Shown here piece by piece: positions 1-8,235 of a DNA stretch of 53,539 nucleotides. Below the pieces are notes generated by a model. The model was not told the DNA's origin. It saw only the letters and a list, made by a program, of their open reading frames with translations, and did not search any database. Where the stretch lies: positions 1 through 53,539 of the forward strand of contig JABWBO010000035.1 of the NCBI GenBank assembly GCA_013360465.1, in the 5' to 3' direction. Origin of the DNA: Anaerolineae bacterium. Its GTDB lineage: Bacteria > Chloroflexota > Anaerolineae > Aggregatilineales > Phototrophicaceae. Made by a program: the position numbers and the translations under genes. The number at the start of each line of letters is the position of its first letter. The first letter of the stretch is position 1.

Positions 1-73
1 ACGCCTTTCTACGCTTTCTTGGCACCTCTTCCTTCTGTTTCGACTGGCTTACCCACTATGCCCCGCCTTTATT

Positions 74-1006
74 GTGCATTCGCTAAATCTGTCTCCCATG
101 AGCGGGATACTTTTCTGCGGCATTGTTGAAGGCGAAGAACATCCCATGCTGGCTGATTACATCCCAGCGAAAGAAGGCGTTCGCGGACACTGGGATTTCT
201 ATATCTGCAATACCAAGAAGAACTCACGCAACCACAAATGTCCGTCCAAGCGTATCGGCGCACGTATTCTGGAGCAGTCCGTTATTGACTGCCTTATGAA
301 TACCATACTCACACGCGACCATCTGCGACCTCTCGCCGATGCTATCGCTCAGCAGGTATCCCAGACGAATACGGACGCTGGAGTCAGACTCAGTGCAGTT
401 CAGGACGAGCTGTCGCACGTTGAGCGGCAGGTTAATAATCTCCTGAATGCGATAGAGGAGATGGGACTGTCGCCAAGCCTGAAGGAAAAGCTCACAAAAC
501 GGGAAGCGGAGAAAGAAAGGCTCAAGAGCGAAGTTTCGGTTTTGGAGCGCACCATCATCAGCGTTACAGAAATTCCTCATATCACCGACGCCATGATTGA
601 CGAGTGGATCGCCCACATCCGCACGGCATTACAAAGCACCGACCTCGAAGTCTCGCGGCGGGCAATTCGTCAATTCGTGAGCAAAATTGTCGTTCTGGAT
701 GGCGAAGGGGAGATTTACTACACGTTCCCGGTACTACCTGATGGCACAGATCGTAGACATCTAGGAAAAGGGGAGGTGGACCTGAGGGGCAGAGTTTCGT
801 ACACTAGACATACGCTCGACTTCCCCATCTCTGAGCCGCTGTCTACGACGACCGATGAGCGTTACCCCGACAAGCAGCAGCTCAACGAGCTGATTCATGC
901 GCTACGCGAACAGGGAATGAACTACCGTGAGATTGGAACGCGGCTCGGCATTCATTGGACGCGCATCGGGCAGATCCTGAAGCGTGCGAATTCGGATTGG
1001 ACTTAG
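74..1006 (+). pseudogene. Large serine recombinase, C-terminal half only (5'-truncated)
   Basis: From about position 98 the protein aligns by eye with the C-terminal half of the intact recombinase at 33313-35046. Shared parts are a zinc-ribbon segment (LSG-like start, FCG, then a later Cys), the block LEQSVID, a coiled coil of about 90 residues, the block IRQFVSKIVV and the YYTFP motif, then DLR. The N-terminal catalytic domain with the nucleophilic serine is absent, and the 24 codons before the GTG at 74 show no recombinase similarity. After DLR it continues about 73 residues beyond the end of the other copy. That tail carries a helix-turn-helix (MNYREIGTRLGIHWTRIGQI), common at recombinase C-termini. 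It cannot catalyse recombination as it stands. The frame is open to the window edge, so how much is missing upstream is unknown. Confidence 0.75.
777..788 (+). repeat. Candidate att core, left copy (TGGACCTGAGGG)
   Basis: This 12-bp sequence is identical to 35024-35035 and lies in the same codon phase in both recombinase genes, encoding the DLR segment. It would bound a segment of about 34.2 kb. The surrounding DNA is also related because both genes are homologous (for example TACTACACGTTCCCG occurs upstream of both), so the identity may reflect ancestry alone. The att role is inferred. Confidence 0.4.
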
Positions 1007-1036
1007 GGAAGCCTGTTCAATTATGCGAAACGATGT

Positions 1037-1064
1037 GGAAGATTCTGGGAATCTGTTATCTTCC
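1037..1064. terminator. Hairpin between recombinase remnant and methyltransferase
   Basis: GGAAGAT at 1037-1043 pairs with ATCTTCC at 1058-1064, and an alternative GATTC/GAATC stem lies inside. It sits in the 98-bp gap between two convergent genes. It has no clear T tract, so terminator function is only a guess from position. Confidence 0.3.
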
Positions 1065-1104
1065 AGTTTATCCATGCCGCTGGTGTCCGAATTACCTCAA
1101 TGGA

Positions 1105-2580
1105 TTACAGTTGTTCAGGAACAGTAGCCATTTCATGCACTTGCAGTGGAATATCTGTGATAGGGAGTGGATATTGGTCAACCAAATCTAGGATTTGCTT
1201 CACCGCACAGGCAATCCGTTCGCCCAAAAGCGGCGGAACTGCCTCACCGATTTGAGCGCGAACATCAGTTCCTTGGAACTCAAAATCATCACTGAACGTT
1301 TGGATGCGCGCGCGCTCCCTCAAGGTAAGCATCTGGCGATCACGTTCATAATGGTAGCCATAAGTTCCCCCACCGCCATATGCCATAACTGTCCAAGCAG
1401 GTTTAAGTGGAGACGGTCGGCGGTAAATAAAGCTGATTTCCTTGCTGGTGACACACCATTCTGTGCCATCAACAAATTCAGCGTTTTTCTCTGGCGGGAT
1501 CTGCGCCATGCGCGCCTGAACATCTTTGGACTGCTTGGGTCGCGTATTGTGGTTGTCCTTCAGATCATAAACTGGCTTACCCAACCAGCCCAACTGCTGC
1601 AATAGCTGTTCATGTTCAGCCATAGCCGCTCGGAAAGATTTTCGGTCATGATCTTTGGTGTAGTCCAAACCGAGTGCCGCGTAGTAATCTTTGATGACGT
1701 CAAACGCCAGGTGCGCGTACACTTCTCGATGCCAGTCATCGGCTTTAGGAAAGGGTTTCTCTTTGCCTAAGTCGTGATAGGCACGCATGACCTGACGGTA
1801 TTTGCCTCTCAAGCGATGAAGCGGCTGCCCTTCAAAGATTTCGATTGGGGTTAGAGGGTATCGATCGAAGTGCCACATCGATCCGGTCAGCACGTCTCTG
1901 AGTTGATCGCGCAAGCTGTTCGTCAGCCCGCCAAATGATGATGCCAAATCACTCCGAATGCCAACGATAATCAGGCGGCGGCGGGTTTGTGATACTCCGA
2001 TCATCGGGGCGTCGACCACATCCTTGAACAGTATCTCATAGCCGTTCACTGCTTCATGCGGAACCTTGATAGGCTGTGCTGCATCAATCGCCTCACGACG
2101 GTGAGTGTCGAGATTTTGCAAATCATCGAGAACTGTTCGATAGGCTTGACCGCTGTTGGCGCTGGTGAAACCGGGGACATTCTCGAACACAAACATCTTG
2201 GGCTGAAGAAACATCAGCGCCCGCAGAAAGTCTAGGTACAACGTGCCGCGCCCGCCGTTCAATCCCTCACGCTTGCTGCCCTTCGAGATCGAGAAGTCCT
2301 GGCACGGCGGACCGCCGATGAGCACATCGGGCTGCATCGAGGTGAGCGCCGAAAAGTCAACCGTCCGCACATCGCCCTGAATGACCGCAGGAAGATCATG
2401 CAGCGTGGGTGAAATCGGTGCGGTGAGCGTTTTCAAGTCAAGATTGTGCGCTAAGGTTGCTGCCGGAGACTCTTTTAGCTCCACAGCCAAGCGAGTTTCA
2501 AATCCTGCTCGATGAAATCCCCAGTCAAACCCGCCTGCACCAGAAAATACTGATGCGACAATCCGTTTGCTATCGGTCAT
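1105..2580 (-). CDS. DNA (cytosine-5-)-methyltransferase of a MORC-type R-M operon
   Basis: The protein transfers a methyl group from S-adenosylmethionine to C5 of cytosine. C5-methylase motifs appear in order: motif I FSGAGGFDWGF (residues 12-22), motif IV GGPPCQDFS with catalytic Cys93, motif VI FENVPG (about 132-137), a variable target-recognition region, and C-terminal motifs around TLRERARIQTF and GEAVPPLLGERIA. The 491-residue length is normal for the family. I start at the ATG at 2580 rather than the longer frame, because that ATG overlaps the stop of the upstream glycosylase as ATGA, which implies translational coupling. It is last in the seven-gene operon and would protect self DNA from the nuclease and ATPases. 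The target sequence cannot be read from sequence alone. Confidence 0.93.
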   Translation of the reverse strand: MTDSKRIVASVFSGAGGFDWGFHRAGFETRLAVELKESPAATLAHNLDLKTLTAPISPTLHDLPAVIQGDVRTVDFSALTSMQPDVLIGGPPCQDFSISKGSKREGLNGGRGTLYLDFLRALMFLQPKMFVFENVPGFTSANSGQAYRTVLDDLQNLDTHRREAIDAAQPIKVPHEAVNGYEILFKDVVDAPMIGVSQTRRRLIIVGIRSDLASSFGGLTNSLRDQLRDVLTGSMWHFDRYPLTPIEIFEGQPLHRLRGKYRQVMRAYHDLGKEKPFPKADDWHREVYAHLAFDVIKDYYAALGLDYTKDHDRKSFRAAMAEHEQLLQQLGWLGKPVYDLKDNHNTRPKQSKDVQARMAQIPPEKNAEFVDGTEWCVTSKEISFIYRRPSPLKPAWTVMAYGGGGTYGYHYERDRQMLTLRERARIQTFSDDFEFQGTDVRAQIGEAVPPLLGERIACAVKQILDLVDQYPLPITDIPLQVHEMATVPEQL

Positions 2581-3278
2581 TCTGCCATCTCCAGCGCTTG
2601 CACCTGCCGATTGGCAGCGTAGTAAGTGCATATCTCGTTGATCGGACACTGCTCGCACTTGGGCTTGCGCTGCGTGCAGATGGCGGCGGCAAAATCCAAC
2701 ATGCCCCAGTTGAATTCACGCGGCATGTCGTCAGGAACAAGCGCTTCGGCACACTGCCAAAGCTTCCGGTCTTCACGAGGGCGTTTACGGTGGGAAGTCC
2801 AGCCGAAAACCCGATTCATCACGCGGATTAGATTGGTATCCATCGCTGGTGCTGGCACACCGAAAGCACAGCACCGTACTGAATTGGAAATGTAGCGTCC
2901 AACTCCCGGAAGCGCTCGCAGCGCTGCATCGGATTCCAGCACTGTGCCGCCGCTGTCAATGACTGCTTGAGCGATCTGCTGAAGCTGTTTTGCGCGTACC
3001 TGATGAATACCCAACGGCTGCAGCAGACCGGCAAGTGCGGCTTGATCCATGCCGACGATTTCAGCAGGTGAGTATGGTGCCAAGGACTCGTACACCGCAG
3101 CAGCTTGCGCCGAAGTTGTCTTACGCAGCAGGACTTCGGCGAGCAGGATATTCCATGCGCTGGTTGTTTTGCGCCAAGGAAGTTCATGCCGACCGTTCTG
3201 CTGCCAGTAAGTGATCATCGCTCGCTGAAAAAGGTGTATTTTCGCCGCACGTTGCAACTTGTGCTGCCTGCTGACCAA
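2577..3278 (-). CDS. MIG/MutY-family mismatch DNA glycosylase (likely T:G)
   Basis: This is an HhH-GPD DNA glycosylase of 233 residues with a C-terminal iron-sulfur cluster (Cys201-x6-Cys208-x2-Cys211-x5-Cys217). The helix-hairpin-helix reads LPGVGRY (123-129) and the catalytic aspartate is Asp147. At the position after LPGVGR/K, endonuclease III has Lys, MutY has Ser, and the archaeal T:G glycosylase MIG has Tyr. This protein has Tyr129, 18 residues before the Asp, the same spacing as MIG. It lacks the long C-terminal domain of MutY. It sits immediately upstream of, and overlaps, the C5-methylase, so its likely job is removing thymine that arises by deamination of 5-methylcytosine. Substrate assignment is inference from motif and context. 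Confidence 0.85.
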   Translation of the reverse strand: MVSRQHKLQRAAKIHLFQRAMITYWQQNGRHELPWRKTTSAWNILLAEVLLRKTTSAQAAAVYESLAPYSPAEIVGMDQAALAGLLQPLGIHQVRAKQLQQIAQAVIDSGGTVLESDAALRALPGVGRYISNSVRCCAFGVPAPAMDTNLIRVMNRVFGWTSHRKRPREDRKLWQCAEALVPDDMPREFNWGMLDFAAAICTQRKPKCEQCPINEICTYYAANRQVQALEMAE

Positions 3279-3325
3279 CCATCGATTCTGACATTATACG
3301 CATGTTCTGTAAATTTGGCAGCCTT

Positions 3326-4120
3326 TCATGAAGGCGTTTCCACCGCATTCATGAGCGCCTCGGCGGTCTTGGCAAATACGTCATCCGTCAGCGTCCTCAG
3401 CTCCCCCTCGTTCAATGCCTCGACCACTGTCAGGGACAGAAGACGATACATGCGCTTACTGGCTTCACGCATGAGATCGCGTCTCGGTAATTCGGCGTGG
3501 CTCTTGGCTGCCATCGCAAAGGACACGCATAAAGAACGGAACAAAGCAGGGCGTACCGCGATTGAACTGCGTTCGGTCACTTGAACCAAGTCATCTTCGT
3601 TCAATCGATGCAGCAGGATGTAGGGTTCTTTCCAGCGTGGATTACAAGCAAGATAGGCGCGCCACCACAGCCGACCAAAGGCGTGTCTCCGCATTCCTCG
3701 TTCGCGTCCAACAAAGCGAATGGTATCCGTACTGTCATCGAAACGCCAGCGCACGACATCGGGCAGTAAAATGCATCCCAGAAATGACCAGACTTCGTTA
3801 TGAGATGCCTCTGAAGGATGGAGGCGCATAGTCTCATGAAGCACAATCGCGCACTCGACATCGAAAGTGCGGGCTGCATTCTTGCCTGATGTATCTGGAT
3901 AACCGTACCGATGCGCGATCGTTAGGACGGCTGCACGCAGCAGTTTAAGCTGTTCATCTGTGATGCGATTGCCTCCGGTCGGGGCATAGGTCAGAGCACC
4001 ATGACTAGTTTCCCACAGGTCTTTCAACTCATCGGCGGTTCGCGTAACGAGCGCCTCTGCCGTTTGTTGGGCGATATGCTGAGGCAAACGCGGATAGAGG
4101 TAGTAAAGTTCACTGCTCAT
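3326..4120 (-). CDS. DUF6339-like protein of the MORC-type R-M operon
   Basis: The protein has 264 residues, is predicted soluble and rich in helix, with no catalytic motif I can name. It starts MSSELYYLYPRLP and contains a conserved-looking WSFLGCILLPDVVRWRF stretch (about 130-146) and FGRLWWRAYL (about 168-177). From memory, a family of this size annotated DUF6339 accompanies Z1, PD-(D/E)XK and GHKL genes in such operons. The family name is therefore likely but not proven. Its start overlaps the end of the 300-residue gene by 11 bp, and 47 bp separate its stop from the glycosylase start. It is probably a structural or target-recognition subunit; no function can be assigned from the sequence. 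Confidence 0.6.
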   Translation of the reverse strand: MSSELYYLYPRLPQHIAQQTAEALVTRTADELKDLWETSHGALTYAPTGGNRITDEQLKLLRAAVLTIAHRYGYPDTSGKNAARTFDVECAIVLHETMRLHPSEASHNEVWSFLGCILLPDVVRWRFDDSTDTIRFVGRERGMRRHAFGRLWWRAYLACNPRWKEPYILLHRLNEDDLVQVTERSSIAVRPALFRSLCVSFAMAAKSHAELPRRDLMREASKRMYRLLSLTVVEALNEGELRTLTDDVFAKTAEALMNAVETPS

Positions 4121-5012
4121 AAGCGAATATCTTCATCTTTTCCTGCAAAAGCGCGCTGAATTCATGAGGATGCCGGGTTAGCTGCTGCACGCTTTCAAGC
4201 GTATATCCGTCAAAGTACAGGCGGATCATGGCTCTCACGGCTGCACCAATTGTGCCCGGAGTATATCGATCAGGGTTTTCGAGAAAACTTGGATTGAGCA
4301 GAACACCGCGAATCAGAGTCTGTGCGAGATCAAGGCGAACCGCTTCTCGGATTCCAGCGGTTTCCGGTTGAATATCCGATACGGCTTTGGCAATCTGCGG
4401 GTGGCGGCTGTTCACATACAGTCGAACGTCGCCCAAAAGCGGCTGTTCGAGATCGTCGGGATCCCAAGCAAGATACCAGCCCGCCTGGTGGGGAAAGCTT
4501 GTGGTCGTGAAATCGATGACCTCGATAGGAAAGCGTGCTCCATCGCCTTCAAGCTGGATTTTGTGCGGCGGCGTTTCCAGCAGAATGCTGCCGCTCAATT
4601 TTGGCACTAACTGATGCTGGGTTGTTCCGGGGCTGATAAACAGCAGTTTGACGAACAGGGTCAGCGTATCTGCCAGCAGCTTGCCGTCAATCTGAGCCGT
4701 TAGGGCAGTTCGTCCCGATGCGGCTTTATAGGTGAAATCGACAGCACCCCCACTGCCGTGCAGTTTGGTTCCGCTGGACTCCCACAGAAGAACGAGACGC
4801 AGCAACGCATCGCGTTCCAAACGGCAGTCTTGGTAAATGCCTTCCACATTGACAAACACTTCGGCGCGAATGTGTATATCCGTGCCTGCATCCCATCCTG
4901 GCAGGCGATCTCCAAGCGGCGCAGTTCGATCATCGATCTGCTGTTCCCAGTGTTCGATCACAACGCGGTCAGAAAGTGGGGTTAGGTAAGGGCGGCGCTG
5001 AACTCGTTTCAT
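4110..5012 (-). CDS. Unrecognised R-M operon protein, 300 aa
   Basis: I do not recognise this protein. It is 300 residues, soluble, without signal peptide or membrane segments. The first two thirds look beta-rich (for example ALTAQIDGKL, LSGSILLETPPHKIQLEG, GDVRLYVN). The last 90 residues look helical and include AAVRAMIRLYFDGYTLESV. The start codon overlaps the stop of the GHKL ATPase gene as ATGA, so the two are translationally coupled and the products probably interact. It could be an adaptor or specificity subunit of the MORC-like ATPase. It is the least characterised member of the operon. Confidence 0.7.
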   Translation of the reverse strand: MKRVQRRPYLTPLSDRVVIEHWEQQIDDRTAPLGDRLPGWDAGTDIHIRAEVFVNVEGIYQDCRLERDALLRLVLLWESSGTKLHGSGGAVDFTYKAASGRTALTAQIDGKLLADTLTLFVKLLFISPGTTQHQLVPKLSGSILLETPPHKIQLEGDGARFPIEVIDFTTTSFPHQAGWYLAWDPDDLEQPLLGDVRLYVNSRHPQIAKAVSDIQPETAGIREAVRLDLAQTLIRGVLLNPSFLENPDRYTPGTIGAAVRAMIRLYFDGYTLESVQQLTRHPHEFSALLQEKMKIFAYEQ

Positions 5013-7225
5013 TCGACTGCTTCCGCTTTCGCTGTCAGTTCGATATTTGCCATCATGTCATCGGGCAGCAGTGCCAGCACCTGCCATTTTTCACGGGGTT
5101 GGGATACGGCGATGAAAATGCTGCCATCGCTGTCTGCAAATACCTCACCGCTCGGTGAAACCCACCGCGCAGTATGCACCATGCTTCCACCGAGCGGCGG
5201 CTCATCCTCAATGGCATCACTGTCCAGAACCGCTTGAGCCTTGAGCCTTACCGTCGTGCCATACGCATTCTCTGCATGACGCACATCAAAGGTGATCAAG
5301 AGCGCAGGATTACCCTCATATTCGACGAGTTCATCGTAGATGATTTCAGCAGTGGAATGACCGCGAATCGGCTTGCGCATGGGCGGCTTGGCTTCAGATT
5401 TCGGAAGTGCTGCCGTTGGAAAGGTCGGCGCGGGTGGCGGCATTTGATACGACGGGGCGTTGTTCGGTTCAGCTTCGTTTCTTGGTGTCGGATCGGAATG
5501 TCCCTGTTCTGGCGGATTGATTTGCGGACGATCCGTAATCGGCAGCGAGTCGGCAGGCGCAGCGTCCGGGCTTGCACTTTGGGGAATCGTGCTGCCGCCC
5601 ATTGGGGAGGTTTCCGTGCCGCCGTTTGCTGAAAAGGTTGGATGCCTTGAAGGCTGAACGGGTACTGCACCTGTGTCTGTGCGAACAAGGAAATTGGGCA
5701 GCGTGACATTCGGGCGCTGACGCGGGCGGCTTGCTGCTGTTCCAGTTTCCGCCGGGATCAAGCTTTCACCGAGCCATGTTGCAAATGCCCCCAGCGGTGT
5801 CAGTGTGCCTACCGGCACAGTGGTGCGCGGCGCTTGGGCAAAACCAATCATCTCCTGACCGATTTTGCGGAGTGCCACACGCACAAAGGTCTTATGCCAG
5901 CTGTTGGTGAGTGAATTGGGACTCCAATCATCGTGTGTTGGAGGTTCTGATTTGGCGAACACAGAGTCTACTTCCGCGTCCGCGATAAAAACGCCCGCGT
6001 ACCCTATACTGCTGCTGGCGAGCGGTCTGCCTTCAAGATACTTCACCACCAATTCAGCCTGCCGCATGAGCGCGGTGTGGTGTGTAATCTCCGCAAACGG
6101 GCTGTCCGCGCTGCCTGTATCGAAGGAAAAGCCTCTTTGGATGAAAAACTGCTGAAGCGCGAGTCTGCCTAGATGCTGTCGAGGTTTTTCTGAACCGATT
6201 GCTTTGACATCAGCGCGAAGAACAGGTTCATCAGCACGCTGCTCCTTCAACCGTTCCATCGCCTCAACAAAGCCTGCCAGCGGCGGGAATTCTGCTGGAT
6301 GGGGGAAGTAAACGGGTGTATTTTCCCATTGAAGCTGGAATTGAATACTTGGGCGTCCCGAACCGCTGTCAAGCATTTTGGGCCAGAAGAACCACAGCGC
6401 ATACTCAGCCATGAGATTAAGCACTTGCAGCGGCGTTCTATCCATGGCTTCAAAGCTCGGCTGATCTTTTGCTCCACGATCATTTAGGAGTGGATCAAGG
6501 ATGAGGATGGTGGTTCCTGTTTCATCATCCACAAAACCACCCATTCCCAATGCTGCTGCAAGTTTATCAGCGTCAGCGTTTAAGATCGGTTCAGCGGTAT
6601 CGTTCCCGTCACGCCCCCACCAGTGTCGTCCCGTAAACTGACGATGCTGTCTGTCTGCCCACCTCTGCCCTAAAGCAGCGGCGATGAACCTAGATTCCAA
6701 ACGTCCGTTCGGCAGTTTGCAGCGGGTATGCACAAGAATCGTTCGCATGCCGCTGGCGAGATAGAGCGAGGCTTTCCCATAACCATAAGTCCCGCCTGAT
6801 AGATTCTGGTTGGATGGCTGCCCCACATCTCGCAAAAAGCTGATGAAGCGGCGAGGAGAGCCTTCCGGGACAACATCGGCGCGTGTTGGTCCTTCGAGTC
6901 CCGTTGTGCCACGATCCGTGATTATGAGGCCCAACAGCGGTTCGTCACTTTCAAGCTGAGTCATGGGCAAACTGTCAGGTGTGGGGCGCGCTGAAAACAC
7001 CTGTTCCGTCAACACCTGCCGCTGCGTGGGAAGAAGCTCCCAACCGTGAACCATATACGATAAGGCAGTGTCATCCGATAAGCGCGCATCCCAACTGTTT
7101 TGCACGGTTTCACGAATCAGCACAGCTAAGGCGTCCAACTTGGGTCGTCCAAGCTGATTGAGAATCCCGACTGAACTCATGCTGCCAGTGGGACTGACCG
7201 GTTCAGACTTCAGCGTCAAACGCAT
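5009..7225 (-). CDS. MORC/MutL-like GHKL ATPase of the R-M operon
   Basis: This is a 738-residue GHKL-fold ATPase. The N box is ETVQNSWDA (Glu39, Asn43, Asp46), the G1 box is TDRGTTG (103-109) and the G2 box is GGTYGYGK (144-151), all in the usual order and spacing. The glutamate before the N-box asparagine is the expected catalytic base. A second domain follows to about residue 500, then a Pro/Ser/Thr-rich linker (about 500-600), then a beta-rich C-terminal domain (about 615-735). GHL ATPases dimerise on ATP binding and can clamp DNA. Its neighbours are a nuclease, an SF2 ATPase and a methylase, which makes it the prokaryotic MORC-like member of a restriction system. It shares one base with the nuclease gene stop (TGATG type overlap). 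Confidence 0.88.
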   Translation of the reverse strand: MRLTLKSEPVSPTGSMSSVGILNQLGRPKLDALAVLIRETVQNSWDARLSDDTALSYMVHGWELLPTQRQVLTEQVFSARPTPDSLPMTQLESDEPLLGLIITDRGTTGLEGPTRADVVPEGSPRRFISFLRDVGQPSNQNLSGGTYGYGKASLYLASGMRTILVHTRCKLPNGRLESRFIAAALGQRWADRQHRQFTGRHWWGRDGNDTAEPILNADADKLAAALGMGGFVDDETGTTILILDPLLNDRGAKDQPSFEAMDRTPLQVLNLMAEYALWFFWPKMLDSGSGRPSIQFQLQWENTPVYFPHPAEFPPLAGFVEAMERLKEQRADEPVLRADVKAIGSEKPRQHLGRLALQQFFIQRGFSFDTGSADSPFAEITHHTALMRQAELVVKYLEGRPLASSSIGYAGVFIADAEVDSVFAKSEPPTHDDWSPNSLTNSWHKTFVRVALRKIGQEMIGFAQAPRTTVPVGTLTPLGAFATWLGESLIPAETGTAASRPRQRPNVTLPNFLVRTDTGAVPVQPSRHPTFSANGGTETSPMGGSTIPQSASPDAAPADSLPITDRPQINPPEQGHSDPTPRNEAEPNNAPSYQMPPPAPTFPTAALPKSEAKPPMRKPIRGHSTAEIIYDELVEYEGNPALLITFDVRHAENAYGTTVRLKAQAVLDSDAIEDEPPLGGSMVHTARWVSPSGEVFADSDGSIFIAVSQPREKWQVLALLPDDMMANIELTAKAEAVE

Positions 7226-8235
7226 CAGGATGCACTATCTGCCAGTGCTGCGAGTACGGCTTCGGCATTGGCTTCAATGAGAGGATGCGGCGGTGGAACC
7301 GAGAGATCAATTGTGTAGCTGATCGATGTTACACCGCGCGGCAGACTTGCACCGACGAAACTCGATGCGGTGATGCGAGGAAACCCATCATCAACGTGAT
7401 ACACACGCCGCTCACTCAGTTTGAACCGCTGATCATCCAGCAGTGACAGGATGTCTGGCGTAAAGCCTAAACGTGCCAGCTTCCGGTAAATCTCCACACG
7501 GCTTACGCCTGCATTGGAGATGGCTTCAATGAGTGATCGGAGGTTTTCGCCCCCGACCGGGGTTTCTTCAATCAGCAGTACGGCGACATGCAGACTTCCG
7601 CTCTGAAGAATCTCAAGTTGATCATGACCGTGAATCGTCAGGACAACCCCCTGCCTGCGCAGTGTCGTTTTCACCTCAAGCGCCTGCCCACCAGCATAGA
7701 AATCGAATCGTCCACCATCAGGACCCGTCCAGATCGGCAGCACAAGCGGGTTGATTCGAGCAAGACTGCGGAATGTCGTGAGTTCGCCAAACAGCCCGAT
7801 CACCGCGCTGCGCTCAGGCAACGGTGAACTATCTCGTGACAGTAGTTCACGCCATTGGTTAAGAACAGCCAAGCAGATTCGATCCGGATGACCATGCGAC
7901 TCCTTCAGTGCCGACAAAACTTCGAAGATGATGAGGTCGAACAGCCCGTTGAGATGCGGTTTCAAGCAAACCAGATCAACAAAGCGCCGATGGGCATCTT
8001 CGTCGCCCCAGTCTGCCGCCAGCAGATGTACACCGCTGCTGCGCCTATCTTCGAGCAGCCGTGCCCCCGATGTCGCTAGGATGAGCAGATGCCGCTGACC
8101 CTGCTGATCTATCGCCAGTCTCACGCTGGATGTCTCATCTGCTGATGTTTCCAGTTCGCGCACTTCAATGCTGCCATCAGGCGCGGGCGGTGGTATGAGC
8201 GACCAGATGCGCTGAATGATTTCGAGCGTGGTCAT
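7225..8235 (-). CDS. PD-(D/E)XK nuclease of the R-M operon (DUF4420-like)
   Basis: This 336-residue protein carries the restriction-endonuclease fold core. Glu151 lies in GELTTF, Asp178 in GGRFDFY, and the E-x-K motif in ALEVKTT (Glu187, Lys189), with nine residues between the aspartate and glutamate. That is the classical metal-binding and catalytic pattern. The rest resembles the PD-(D/E)XK motif proteins (Pfam DUF4420 type) that accompany Z1 proteins. It is the only evident nuclease in the operon and so the likely cutting subunit. The gene overlaps the Z1 gene by four bases (ATGA) and abuts the GHKL gene. Cleavage site and cofactor needs are unknown. Confidence 0.85.
   Translation of the reverse strand: MTTLEIIQRIWSLIPPPAPDGSIEVRELETSADETSSVRLAIDQQGQRHLLILATSGARLLEDRRSSGVHLLAADWGDEDAHRRFVDLVCLKPHLNGLFDLIIFEVLSALKESHGHPDRICLAVLNQWRELLSRDSSPLPERSAVIGLFGELTTFRSLARINPLVLPIWTGPDGGRFDFYAGGQALEVKTTLRRQGVVLTIHGHDQLEILQSGSLHVAVLLIEETPVGGENLRSLIEAISNAGVSRVEIYRKLARLGFTPDILSLLDDQRFKLSERRVYHVDDGFPRITASSFVGASLPRGVTSISYTIDLSVPPPHPLIEANAEAVLAALADSAS

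Noticed and set aside
2577-3278. Glycosylase gene considered as a Vsr endonuclease or standard MutY
   Set aside because: It has HhH and a four-Cys iron-sulfur cluster, unlike Vsr. It has Tyr rather than Ser after LPGVGR and no MutY C-terminal domain.
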